Shown: positions 23,279 to 35,900 of the stretch, one piece after another
Layout: the number at the start of each line of letters is the position of its first letter
How positions within the stretch are numbered: position 1 is the stretch's first letter
Notes under the pieces: generated by a model
What the model was told of the DNA's origin: nothing
Database searches by the model: none
Seen by the model: the letters and a program-made list of their open reading frames with translations, nothing else
Position numbers and translations under genes: made by a program
NCBI GenBank assembly: GCA_940671915.1
Contig: CALNVZ010003434.1
Location: forward strand, 20,731,479-20,795,478
From: Paracentrotus lividus
Taxonomy: Eukaryota > Echinodermata > Echinoidea > Camarodonta > Echinidae
Length of the DNA stretch: 64,000 nucleotides
Direction of reading: 5' to 3'

Positions 23279-25272
23279 CCTATTATCTTATTTAGATTTT
23301 CATGTTACTATACTTAAAACCTCAGGCGGTATCGTCATAGATATAGACATAGACACAATAAAATAATAAAATATCGTGTTACCATGGTTACCTAAGGTAT
23401 AGAAAAGAGAATTTGGTTTATCTGTTATATGCCTTGTAACATAAAAGGGATACGATTTTTGTTTTTAAGTATGTTTTTATTTCTTCCAAATAATACAACA
23501 TAACAATCAATAACGTATATTGTACTCATACTACAAAGATAACTGTTCATAACACAAATCATCAGATCAATATTATTATATCACTATAGATCCATTTTAC
23601 AATACAGCAATGTACAAACAAAATTTTACTCTTTTGAATCACATAAAATATTAATTGTTGATATGGAAGAAAAATATATGTAAAAAAGAAAAGAGGACTT
23701 AAAAAAAGTTCCTCCATCTTAATTTCCTTAAGAACTCTGAAACTCTCTCTCTCTCAATAAGAAAAGAAGAAAGAAAAAAAAAAACCGTCAGAGATCTTAA
23801 GGAAAAAACCACCCTCCCCTCTAAAATAACCCACCCCTCCCCTCCCCTCCTCCCCTCAGGAATTCCACTTGTCTGGTCAGGGATACGGATTCGTTTACAC
23901 AACAAAACAAGACAAAAGCAAACAGGATGATAAACTTGGCAATCGCCCCTCGCTCTCCTCTCATGAAAGATGTTAAGATTTTAAGTGTTCCCATTTCTTA
24001 AGGTGAAGAGAAATTGTGTTTCTCTCGAGAAGCCAAACGTTTTTCCTCCCATCTCTTCTTCTTTGAACATACTTTTAATTTCATTGATGGTAATAGGTGA
24101 ACCTCGTTCTCTTCTCTAAAAATAAGATACTTAACCAAGATTAAAAAATGATTACTAATTTTTTCCTTACCTTGATTTTCTAAAAATACCAAAAAGGATG
24201 TCTTGCCATTTTAGATTATTTATGGGAATAAGGTTTAAAATATCATTACTGTTATTCCAAATAAATCTAGCGTTTTGGCATTCGAAAAATATGTGGCGGT
24301 AGGTTCTTCTTCCTTTTTACAATAAGCACATAAGCATTTTGAACAAAACCAAAAACGGAATAAATGATGATTTGTTATAAATGATCCATGTATCAGCTTA
24401 AATTGAAACTCTCTTAGTCTACTATTTAGTGTACATTTTCTGGTCTTCTGAAAATATTTTCCGTGTCTTTATAAGTGAAATTAAATTTTTCTTTCATTTT
24501 ATCAAAAATTTCCGGTGTTACCGAGTGTTTTTAATCAAAGAAGCATAGATTCTTTTTGAAACAATATCATTCATCGCAACAATATTTTTACCCAAAAACA
24601 AAGGCTATACCTCAGTCTCCTGAGTATTATCTTCATTTCTCCTCATATTTCTTTCCAGTTTATTGGTATTGTTCCATAAATTGCTTTTATCACTTTGATA
24701 TCATCTTCTTCTAATCCAGCTGTTGGAAATATGTAATGGGTTTCAAGATTCCATTGTTATCCATAATGTGTTTTAGTTTATATATGTTTTTATAAACAGA
24801 TTCTGATGGAATATACATTTCCCTTTTATCTTATAAATTTATTATTGAATATCACTTCATTTCCTTTGTAAGGGTCATATTTGATTTGAAAATCCTTTGT
24901 ATCAGTCCACACTTCCAATAAATTAATATAGAATTGAGGCAAAATGACCTTCAAGATCCCAGAATAAAATCGCAGGAGAAAATAAATTTCCTCCCAGGTT
25001 ATTCGTCGCATATGGAAGTATTGTTTCCATTTCATATCCTTATCTTCCAAAAGACGTTTAACCCACATTACCCTCTGTGCCTTGATCAGTAGCTCAAAAT
25101 TCATAATTTTCAGACCTCCTGCTTGATAATCTAAATACATTATATTTTTCTTAATCTTGTTTCTACCTCTCCACAAAAATTGAAATGTCAGTTGATCTAA
25201 CTCATCATATACCCATTTCGGGACTGGTGTAAGCGATGCCACATATATAAATTTAGAATAAATGAACAGTTG

Positions 25273-25406
25273 CAGGCGCGGATCCAAGAAAGTCGAATTG
25301 AATGCATTTCGGGGGCCCAATTGTCTGGGGACAAAGAGCCGCTTTTGTTCCCTGACAATTGGGCCCCCGAAATGCATTCAATTCGATTTTCTTCGATCCG
25401 CGTCTG
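25273..25406. mobile_element. 134-bp palindromic MITE with 5-bp target duplication
   Basis: Arms of about 46 bases begin CAGGCGCGGATC and end GATCCGCGTCTG, both containing GAATTGAATGCATTTCGGGG in opposite orientation. AGTTG flanks each side (25268-25272 and 25407-25411). It interrupts the LINE reading frame. A half copy is at 5552-5646. Confidence 0.85.
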
Positions 25407-26513
25407 AGTTGTAATAGTTGGATTTTACCCATCAACGTTAAGTCTCTTTGCTTCCACCAGTTTAATAGTCTTTTAATTTTACTTAGTATTTCTTTATAAT
25501 TTAATTTTTCTTTTATTTCAACATCCAAAGAAAAAATCACCCCAAGAATTCTTACAAAATCTACTTTATACCCGAAATTTAAATTGTAACATTTCCCTTG
25601 TAAGGAGCCTAATAACATGATTTTTGTCTTTTCGTTGTTAACTTTAAGTCCTGATATTTTCCTGAAATTTTCTAACAACAGCACTACATTTTTTATGGAA
25701 TCCTCATTACGAACAAAAATAGTCATGTCATCTGCATACATGACTTGTTTGACTTCGTGTTCCCCAAAGCATATTCCTTGAATAGAATCATTATACCTTA
25801 TATAATTTGCCAATATTTCAATGCACAAAATAAAGAGATATGACGATAAAGGGTTCCCTTGTCTAACACCTCTTTCTACGTTAAAATAACCTGTTGAGAT
25901 GCCTCCATTAAATATACAGCTTTGTGCCTTTGTATATAATATTTTTACCCACTAACAAAACTTCGGGCCGAAACCAAAGGCATTCAAGACTCTCAAAAGA
26001 AAAATATGCGAAATTGAATCAAATGCTTTTTTAAAATCAATTTCTACGAGATACCCTGGAGAATTTTTATTTGAAGTATGAAAAATTATGTCATCTATTA
26101 TTTGAATTGCTTCCCCAATATTACGCCCCTTCATAAAACCTATCTGATCCATTAAAATAACATTTTCCAGAACTTCCTTAATTTTTTTGGCCAACACTTT
26201 AGAAATTATTTTGTAATCTATATTTAATAATGAAATAGGTCTATAATTCTTCACAAGATGTGGGTCTTTACCATCTTTAGCTATCAAAATAATAACAGCT
26301 TGTTTTTGTGAAGCCGATAATTCTCCCAAAACATAAGCTTCCCTGAATGCTCCTAACATTACATCTTTTATTACAGCCCAGAAAGTATAATAGAATTCTG
26401 CTGTAAGTCCATCATTTCCAGGTGCTTTATTGTGTTTCATTTCTTTTATAACCGCAAAACATTCTCCTTCAGAAATGTCCCCTTCACAGAGTTCTTTATT
26501 TTCATTTGATATA

Positions 26514-28215
26514 TACACAACAAAAAAAGTAAGTCCCCCCCTAATCAAAATGATATAACTTTTGAACCAAGAGGAGCTTTACGAATGTTATTACATGTGC
26601 TTGAAGGTAATTTTATCAGCTTCCATTTTGGTGAATTTTACTGAAATTCGTTAAGTCATGCTTCAATGAGCACAGTCAAAAGGCAAAAATGTCACTTTTC
26701 GAAAGTCACAAGGTCAGTTTCATAACTTTAATTCAATAACATTGGAACAAATTCAAACTTTTAAACAAAAGATATGTTCAGAAGGTTTGTTGTCCTTAAT
26801 TTCTAACACATCAAACGACTTTTGCATCAAATTTCACGGTTGGATGAACATGAGGTAAAATTTGAAAAAACTGCATTTTCCACACATTTTAACTTAAAAA
26901 AAATGATTGATTATGACGAACATGCAATCTGGAAGAGTATTTTAAACAATATTCATCAATTCACGGTTGAATGAACACGTAATAAAAACAAAAAAGGATA
27001 TTTTCAAGTTCCATTGGTAAAATATTGTTTCATTTTTGTGTAATAAATCATTTAATCAACATTTTTTTTGTTATGTGTATGTCAAATAATTTCTTTCAAA
27101 TGAGCTACGGCAATTTTAGTAAAATTCACGCTTCAATGAACACGTGGTACGTGAAAAGCCGTTTTTTCGTTTTGTGGACTAAATTCAATCGCTTACTTTG
27201 GATAATTGTCACAAAGACCTTCTTGGATAGTTCATTTTGATTTGAGTTTCACGAAAATTCCAGTGTTTTATGCTTCACTGAGCAGAAGTTATTAAAAAAA
27301 TATGTAAATAAGAAGGAATTTCAGAGCTTTGGCCCCACCCCGTGCCTTATCAGATTCTCAATTTAGCGTTTGTTCCTGTTAGTTACCACTACCCTGAAGT
27401 TGTATGCCAGGTTTCGTGAAAAAACTCTTAGTAGAATTAACAATAATCGTCAATGAAATTGAGCCGAATTTCAATTTTGTTAAAATTTTGATTTCCTCTC
27501 TCATTGACATTGTGTACAATCTCAAAGCAAAAACAAGCCCCAAATCAACATGCTGGAACTTTTGAACAAAAAGGTGTTGAGTAATATCGTTTGGCGGTTA
27601 TGTTTATACACTTATCAACTAAGTTATGTGCAAAAATGAGATAAAACCTTCGAGTTATGCATGAATAAACACAGGTTAAAGGCAAAATTGTCAATACAAA
27701 AGTCACAAAAGTCACCTTTAAAGTGTGCTCACTCGTCCATGACACGACGAATAGTGCTCATTTTCTCACAAAATGTGTCGATAATGTTGAAGATAATATC
27801 TGATGTCAATTCTTTAAATAAAATTTTTGGATTTTACCATTTTTGGAGGCCTAAACGTAATTCTTAAAATTGTGTTCACCCATCCATGAAAAATTATGAA
27901 ATGTATCGGGATTGGTGTTGGATGATTAAATTTTGGATGGTAATCCACCAAAACAATCAAACACAAGTTAAAAAGAAAATTTAACAAAATTGTTATTTTT
28001 ACAGCCTCCAAAATGACCCTTGTGACTTTTGAAAATGACCATTTTTGTTTTAAACGTTGATCACTCATGCATGTCTCAAGTGATCGATGTCATTTTTTCA
28101 CAGAAGGTACTCAATAAGTGGATAAAAATTCCCTCCAAATTATTGTACTAAAAATAAGCTCGTTCAAAAGTTACATCACTTTGATTAGGGGGGGACTTAC
28201 TTTTTTTGTTGTGTA
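26514..28215. mobile_element. Palindromic TIR element (1.7 kb, TA target duplication) nested in the LINE
   Basis: Left end TACACAACAAAAAAAGTAAG and the exact reverse complement at the right end; both continue with CCCCCCTAATCAAA and then ACTTTTGAAC. A TA dinucleotide flanks each end, and removing the element restores the LINE. The interior has AT-rich sequence with inverted segments (phrases such as 'atgaacac' and 'catccatg' in both orientations) and no transposase ORF. TA duplication plus TIRs suggests a non-autonomous Tc1/mariner-type element. Confidence 0.8.
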
Positions 28216-28727
28216 TAGTTGGAAGGCCTCGGAAAAAATTCAAATCCGTAATTTCAACTTCTTTTCTCGAGTATAGATTAGTATAAAATGTCTTAATCTG
28301 ATTTAGCACTTCCTTTTGCTGGTCGATGATTTCTCCGTTTTCAGTGACTAACTTTTTAATAATACTTTTCTTTTTGTTTATCTGTAACAATTGATTAAAA
28401 TATCTCGAGTCTCTTTCTCCACTTTCGTACCATTAAGCGCGGGACCTAATTTTTATCCCTTCGTTAATGTAATCATAAGTTTCACCCAATTCTTTCTTTT
28501 TGTTTTCTAACTTCTTCACTAACTCTTCATCTATATGAAAGACAAGACTATGTTCTATATTGACTACTTCATTTTCAAGAATTTGTCTTACGATCGATTG
28601 TAACTTTTACTACACGAGTTACCATAGACCTACGATTGAAATTAATCATCGTAAGATCGATCGATCGTATATTTTATGTTACAGGACATTAGTTACATAA
28701 AATTGAATTCAACTACCTTTCCCACAG

Positions 28728-28996
28728 CAGAGAACCACCAGGAAAATAGCAACACAAGTCGAAAAGCGACCCAGTGGTTGATCGTCGAGGCGAAGTCCGT
28801 GATGAGGCATCTCGATGTTACAGCTAGCTGGACAATATTGATGGAAACTCTTTCGGAACTCGGAAACACAACACGGAGCCTATATCATTTTACTTTCAAC
28901 AGACTGACACTATTTCAACTACACAACATCATTCAATTATTGATGTCCTTTTATAAAGATCACAAGTTCGACCCTGTTCAACAACTAGGCCAAATG
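28728..28996 (+). CDS. Possible coding exon, unidentified
   Basis: After a clear acceptor (ctttcccacag) the plus strand is open for about 90 codons with amphipathic helical character (ATQWLIVEAKSVMRHLD, LTLFQLHNIIQLLMSFY). It stops being protein-like where a 167-bp TIR element begins at 29005. A weak donor (GTAGAT) lies at 28997. The family is not recognised. It lies between a truncated LINE and a MITE, so it could be a stray exon, a pseudogene fragment or part of an unknown repeat. Confidence 0.25.
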
Positions 28997-29004
28997 GTAG
29001 ATTC

Positions 29005-29171
29005 CCAGTGTCAGATCCAGGCGGGACGCAGGGGACACACCCCTATAATTTAAAAACCGCTCATTGACTGTACGTATTAAAATCTGGAAAATTTCAGCAA
29101 CCCCACCCTCCCCCAAATATCGGGCCTGTTGACGCCCCCACTTAATTTTCACAATCCTATATCCGCCACTG
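29005..29171. mobile_element. CAGTG(GC)GGATCCAGG MITE, copy A
   Basis: Ends CAGTGTCAGATCCAGG and (inverted) CCTATATCCGCCACTG. GATTC is present on both sides. It shares acacccctata and the attgactgt core with 41537-41715. The hAT-like end sequence is an inference. Confidence 0.7.
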
Positions 29172-29621
29172 GATTCTACTTTGAATCTTTGGGTTTGATA
29201 GATTGGACATGGAAATGTAATTAGGTCCAGATTGAGAGAGAGGAGAGAGAGAGGAGAGACAGAGAAAGAGAGAAGAAGGGGGGGAGTATAGTGAAGGGTG
29301 AGGAGGAGGAGACGAACGGGAGGAGAGAGAGAGGGAGAGGTGGAGAGTGATGGATAGGGATTAGAAAGAGAAAAATTTCTGACTTCATGGACTTACATTT
29401 GTGTAAAGGGAAAACGAAACTACCAAGATTTCTGACGCAGTTGGGACACGCCCCTCGACAGGGAAGTAGGAAAGTTTCAACGAAAGCCAAACTGTGACCC
29501 CCCCCCCAAAAAAAAAAAAAAAGATGTTTGACCACAGTTAATAATTAGGACCCACATCCATTATATTCTATTCAGTGGAAGATCATTTCTCTCCGAATAT
29601 GAAACTCCAAAATGCTGTTTA

Positions 29622-31385
29622 GCGTCATCTAGGGAGACCGGGATGGAAGTTACACGGTCAGTTGTTACAGTTCTCAGTGTGCTAAGCTGGAAGAAAGAGA
29701 GGGTGTGCTAACTGGCATCTAAACCCCTCAAAAAATGTCTTGCAATTCAAATTTGAGTCCTCGTATCTTTTTTGTTAATTGTCTATAATTCATTATTTAT
29801 AACCATTGGAAGTTCATTTATTCCTCTTTACACTGATACCCCATTTGTAAAGGTTGTTGCAATGCTTGAATGCACAGTATTCCGAATACAAATCAAAGTC
29901 AGAAGTGGAAAGTTGCCAAATGAATGCTATGTTGAAAGCAGAGTTTCTATTGAGTATCATTAATGGGTCATGCATTATCTCTCAATGTTTCACTTATGTT
30001 TGGAAGTAATGCTCAAACCACTCGCTGGTTATTAAACACAGTTCTTTTTACAACAAATTAACAACAAATACTACCTTTAAATTACCTGAAACATTATTTG
30101 ACATTCAACCAAGAGTATCCAACATTGTATTGACGCGCCTAACGCACCAAAACCAAACAAACACAAAGAAACACAAAACCTTTTATACAGTTAAGAACTC
30201 GTATGTAAGCAACAGCCATTTCATTTGGCAACTTTCCTTTTCTGACTTTCATTCGAGTTTGCGAGTACTGTGCATTCAAGCATAACATACCATTTCACAA
30301 TAATGGCAGCAAGGTTATCAAGTGACAAGAATAAATCAACTTTCCAATGATATCAAATTTAACCATCATAAACAATCAAATAAAAAGATATGAGGGCTCA
30401 AAGTTGAATTGCTAGACATTTTTTGAGGGGTTTATATACAGCCTACACATAGCTGTGATGAAATGCCGATCGTGAGGTTTCTCCGTTGTTTTTTTTTTTA
30501 AAGTAAATCAACAAAAATCATTTTTTACAGTTAAAAGTAAATTTTTGACAAAAATTGAAATTTGTAATAGCTCTTACAACTTAAGGCACATGATGATAGT
30601 CTGGTATTGTAAATATATAGTAAGTATGTCACTAATATACCCCCGAGCCATGCCCTATAATTCTGCCTAATGGCTGTGCTACAGTTGATTTTGTGTGTAA
30701 AACTCACCCATGGGGTAGGTTGTTACACCATGTCGATGTAACAACTTACCTCAATTACATTTCATAATTTTTATGTAAAATTACATTTTGTCTCAATTTT
30801 CAGGTGTTATTTTTATGTTTCTATTATTACTTTTGTCTATTCTAGAGCTCTATTTGATCTTTGTTACAACATGTTGTTACAACCTCAATCGACATAGGGT
30901 ACTATAGGTTGTTACAACAACATACCCCATGTCGATGTAACAACTTACCCCAATTACATTTCATAATTATGTAAAATTACATTTTGTCTAAATTTTCAGG
31001 TGCTGATATTTTTATATTTCTATTATTCTAGAGCTCTATTTGATTTACTGTTAACGATGCCAAGAAACTGGAAAGTTGAAACAAAAGTATGGTATAAGAG
31101 ATTTACACATTGTCAACTTACCCCGTATGTTTACATAATACAATTTACCCCGTATGGTGTAACAACGTACCCCGTATACGGGGTAGGTTGTTACAAAAAA
31201 TGTCTTCATTAATTAAGCTGTAGTTAATTAGTGTTGACATGTTTTCAAGTTTTATATGCCTCAGGTTTTAGCAAACATAATAGGCTAACTACAGACCCAA
31301 GATGGAGTGTGTGAGTTCTTTCATTAGAATTATCTGGCCCAAAATGTGAATTTTGTAACTTCCATCCCCGGTCTCCCCTAGTGTT
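29622..31385. mobile_element. 1.76-kb foldback element
   Basis: Outer inverted pair ctagggagaccgggatgga (29629) and tccatccccggtctccccta (31361); inner pairs cccctcaaaaaatgtc / gacattttttgagggg and ggaaagttgccaaatga / catttggcaactttcc, so the arms are long though interrupted. The right part contains GTTACAAC-rich tandem repeats (30713-31195). No ORF. Confidence 0.65.
30713..31195 (+). repeat. Tandem duplication with gttgttaca / catgtcgatgtaacaactta units
   Basis: A ~190-base unit (ccatgtcgatgtaacaactt ... ttttcaggtg ... tctagagctctatttga) occurs twice in a row, with extra short 'taccccgtat' repeats at the end (31115-31190). Confidence 0.7.
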
Positions 31386-31707
31386 TCTGCGTAAACAACG
31401 TTCTCTGAATCTCATTTTCTTCGATATGTTTTGAATGACAAGCAATCAAGGTATATTTTACTCCTTAATAACAAAAAAAAAAAAAAATCCGTGATGAAAA
31501 TACATGGTTTGTTAGTAAGAGGATCGAAATCACTGAAGTTTGTTGTAAACCGAAACGTATGCTTTAGGCCTGACACAATTCCTTTAAAGTCCCTGACCGG
31601 ACCGAGAAATGAAAACCCAAATTACATATAAAACGAAAGCTAATAATTTTACATAATGCAACAATTCTCAATTTAAGCGTTTTTATGGTCCATCTAGAAA
31701 GTTTTTC

Positions 31708-32063
31708 ATTAAAAAGATGATCGAAACTCAACCAGGCCATCCCTCCCAAATACTCGAAAAATTACCCCTGTTTTATTGGCGCGGCTGATGACGTCAAAAG
31801 ATGTTAACGGAATGCTACATGCTACATGTTGAATGAATCTACCCTTTCATTTCATAACAATAGAATTCTAGCACACATGGGGTCTGTATTTCTTACAAAG
31901 CCATACAAACGTGTTTTCTAAAGGCGAAACCCAACCGTGCCTGGCCGTAGCATTAATTCCCTTAACATCTTTTGACGTCATCACCCGCGCCATTAAAATA
32001 GGGGTAACTTTTCGAGTTTTGGGGAGGGATGGCCTGGTTGATGTTCGATCATCTTTTTATGAA
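31708..32063. mobile_element. 356-bp palindromic MITE
   Basis: Arms of about 110 bases: aaaaagatgatcgaa ... tcaaccaggccatccc ... ttgcgcc-type core, mirrored as gcgccattaaaatagggg ... gggatggcctggttga ... ttcgatcatcttttt. Confidence 0.75.
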
Positions 32064-32165
32064 TACTGTTATGAAAATTTAATTTATTTTGTGTATATTT
32101 ATGTTATACGCCTATTTAGCTTTCAATCGATGTAGGGTTGTATTTACTCCGTCCACGATCTTTAA
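32054..32165 (+). repeat. Copy of the LINE 3' tail found at 1930-2035
   Basis: A shared stretch (tttttatgaatactgttatg through gatgtagggttgtatttact to ctttaaa) in the same orientation as the first copy, with a few differences. It starts where the palindromic element 31708-32063 ends. Confidence 0.65.
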
Positions 32166-32906
32166 AAATGAAAAAATGAAAAATAGTTGTCACCCCTCCC
32201 ACATAAAAATCCATCCATATAACTATAAAACATGAGAAAATTAAACAAAATACACAATTATTGCGTGTTGCATCAACACGTACCAGTTTTCTGAATGAAC
32301 GTGCATTTCTTGTAAACGCCCTATTCTTTGGATTTTCACCTTTATAAATCACAGTCTAATTGCCATCGAGGCACTATATCAAATCGTCAATGCTGTCAGC
32401 ATGGTCAATAACTTTTATTGGCAGTGATTACGTGGTTAAATCATGTTAGGGTATTGTGCGATTGGGCAATAGATCATGTTATTAATTAGAGTTTAGACCA
32501 CCGCGTTGTTTTTAACCCCATCTATACCGAAAAGACGAGGTATAATATCAAAACATAATAGCATTCAAGCACAAAGTTAAAGTCATGATCGTGTATCGAG
32601 GTTTTTTGTCTTTTAATCAACTCATCGAATGCATTATCCTTTATCGATTTTCTCTTTGATCACTCTCAACAATGCATGCTCTCGTTATGCTCCCCGGTAA
32701 CTTCCCGGTAGTAGCCTTGCAGGATATGACTGATTAATGAAGTACTGGTATCAACCAACTAGCGTTCATACGGTTTCTTGGCGACAGCACGGAGTATATA
32801 CCAGACCATCTATCTTTATTGCGGGTCGGCGCGGCGTTGACTAATGTTGTCCATGATGATTTACAAGACGTTTTCGGACACTGGAGTTTAAGTGATTTTA
32901 AACGCA

Positions 32907-35900
32907 ATGGATGAGTTGACAGAAAAAGCTAGTACATCAGCTGGGAAAAGACGTAAGAGTAAGTATTATAATTGATTAGCCAGGTAGATCATTTTTTTTT
33001 GGAGTTGATTTTTCATTATTTGAAGACTAGTTGATATAACAATAAATGACGGCAACTTGACGTCTCATCCAAATAATGAATTCGGTGATTATCTCCAATT
33101 CATTTTGTTAACAAGTATTGTTTGTCACTCTACTGCTAAAACATATAGACGTACTCCTAATTGTTTCTGCCTAGACCAGTATATTTTATTCCTGTACCAC
33201 TACCACTACCCCCACCACCACCAACACCACCATCATCATCACCACCAACATCAACACCATCACCCCCACCATCACCACCACCACCACCACCACCACCACC
33301 ATCAACAACAACACTAACATCACCACCACCATCACCAGTCACCACCATCATCACTACCCACCATCACCACCACCACCACCATCACCACCACTACCATCAT
33401 CACTACCCACCATCACCACCACCACCATCACCACCACTACCAACATCACGCGGTACCGGTATATTCTGTGTTTTTTTACAGCGTCTATTTGTTGCATCAA
33501 AATGCAAATCTAAATCCATTTTTCTTCTATTAATGACTTTGCTATTAATATTATATCCCAGACCTTTTTTTTTACAATTTTGTTTCAGTATAGGGTAATT
33601 GCTTTCTTAACTATCTTGCTATACTCTCGAGATTTCCTATTTACACGGTATTATCCAATGCTGCCTTCGCACTTTTGCTTGCAATTCCAATTTGTATCAT
33701 GCATAATTATCAATCTATAATCACTTGGTATCACCATAACCACCACGATTTCAACAACTGATAAAAGCATGACGCTGTATAAACAAAATGCTTTTAGTGG
33801 ATCCATGGTTTATGATTCCATTGTGTTTCACATTTACAAGATTGAGTGTTCCTGTGTTCACTATTGATTATGGATACAGTAATATGGGTGGATGGGGAGG
33901 TATATGCACAACTTTGCATATTTTCACATCATGAATTTCATTATTGTTCTTTTCTTAACCAGCCCCCCACCCCCCCCCCCAAAAAAAACCAAACAAACAA
34001 ACAAAAACAAAACAACAAACAAACATTATATCCTGTTGAATAAACAATGAAGTATGGTGAAACATAACATAAACATATGCGTCATAATTTGTAAAATTTT
34101 GTTATCGGCAACAATTGTATTTTGCGTTGAATGAAACAGTATTTTACACTTCATTTTTTTTTTCGTTGAGTTTCATAAGGACCTTCCTTATTTGAAAATC
34201 GTCTCCGTATCGTGCCATATATAAATGCTAATAATCATATACCACAGTGTATACGATGCAAACACAATGCTTATCATGGAAAATCCATGGTCATATATAT
34301 TTCCAGTATCCATTGTGTTTCAAATTAACAAAATTTGGTCCCTGCATTTCACTCCAACTTGTCCATGGTGATGAATGGAACAATTTAATATTTATGGTCA
34401 ATAGTCGTGAAGGTCTTATAATGAGAATATGTAGGGAAGGGCAAGGTTTGGGATGCGGCTAATTATCTTTATTGCCTAATTATCTTTATATAATTATATT
34501 GCATTAATAATCAACTTAAATCTTACATTGATCATCGTTATCAACTAAGTTGAATGGTTATTAGAATAAATTATTTATCAATTCATCAATCGCAATCTAT
34601 TTCAATGACCAAGAAAATATTAAACATAAACGTGCAGAAAAACAACAATGTACAATTAAAATTGCATTTAATCAACTCAAATCTAACATTGATCTTAATT
34701 CAGGGATATAATTTTGAGGCACGCGTATTTCGAATATGTAAACTAAATCTAATGTAAACTTATTCTCTTGAGAAAATGGAAATGTGTCTGATAATATAAA
34801 TCGAATGCAAATGTGAAATAATTCAAATTCTCTTTTTTTTTAAAATAAAATGGAAATCTAATTTAGAAATGTTTTGAATTTTACAATACATTTTTTTTAA
34901 TGGAAGAGCATCTCGAAAGTGTCGGCACAATTTTTTTTTAAAATATCTTAATTCATAACGTTTGTCATCTCCTGAAGTTTTGTTTTGTTTTTGTTTTTTT
35001 CCAACACGTCCAGTGATGAATTTTTTCTTATTGTGCTGTTTTTATTAGAACAAAAAAAACAAACAAACAATTAAAAAAAAAAATACAATATCAGGGTGGG
35101 TTCCCCTTGAAAGCACGGAATCTTATGGTCAAAGCAAACTTGTGCGCTGATACTGTTAACCACGTATGCAGAGGACGTTAGGCAATTTCTCTCACAACCT
35201 TTTAGCAATATGGGTTAATTTAATTATCTAATTATGAAGTTAAGTGGCGAACGCAAAAGTATTTTTATTTAATGAATTAATATTTGTATATACTTGCCTG
35301 GTTGCAAAGGTCTATTTCCTGCCCATTTATCCACGTACCGGTGATAGATTGATTTCCATAAATGAGTAAATGATATATCATAGTGAAGTCAGTACAATTG
35401 ATAATCCTATATAAATGAAAATAATTTCATGGTATATTCAACATGTCTATCATGAATATCAAGATAAATATATTTTTTTCTTTTGTATTTCCTTTCGTTA
35501 CTTCATGTTTTTCGTTTGGCTTCGAAATTTTTTTTTTTTTTTTTTTTTGGATTAATTTTCTAAATGTTTTATTTTCTTTTTTATTGTAGGATTTCCCAAA
35601 GAATTAGCAGATGAGGTAAGCATGAATAAAAAAAAGATTAGTTTTCATTGATAATTGTTTCATTGTAATGATAACGAAAAAGATAATTGTATGAATGATA
35701 ATAATAAGGGTGATGATGAAGAGGTACAATATATAGAGAGTGATGACAATATTACTGTAAGTACACTATACACGTACATGTGTACTGCTAATCATGTTTC
35801 AAATTACCATTACTACTACAGCTACTACTACTAATATTACTACTACTACTATATCTAAACTTATCTATTATGAATACATAATATCCTACTATATTATACT

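Larger units (their letters stand above)
23690..28597 (-). mobile_element. L1/Tx1-like LINE, 5'-truncated, split by two nested insertions
   Basis: Minus-strand ORF2 pieces in order: the pre-RT region (28597-28216; RSRA*WYESGERDSRYF, then IKKLVTENGEI), the RT core (26513-25952; GNDGL, NYRPISLLNIDYKIISK, QIGFMKGRN, VEIDFKKAFDSI with the first catalytic Asp), YADDMTIF with the catalytic Asp pair at about 25727-25750 and SGLKVNNEKT (25830-25407), then the C-terminal tail (25267-24000; FQFLWRGRNKIKK, AGGLKIMNFELLIKAQRVMW). The tail style is that of the L1/Tx1 group. It has at least one stop and several frame breaks, no endonuclease domain and no visible poly-A boundary, so it is dead. Two later elements sit inside it (26514-28215 and 25273-25406). 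Confidence 0.88.

Noticed and set aside
30713-31195. CRISPR-like spaced repeats
   Set aside because: Irregular spacing, eukaryotic context, explained by one tandem duplication inside a foldback element.
33057-33598. His-rich and Pro-rich ORFs
   Set aside because: Translations of a CAC/CAT triplet tract in an intron.
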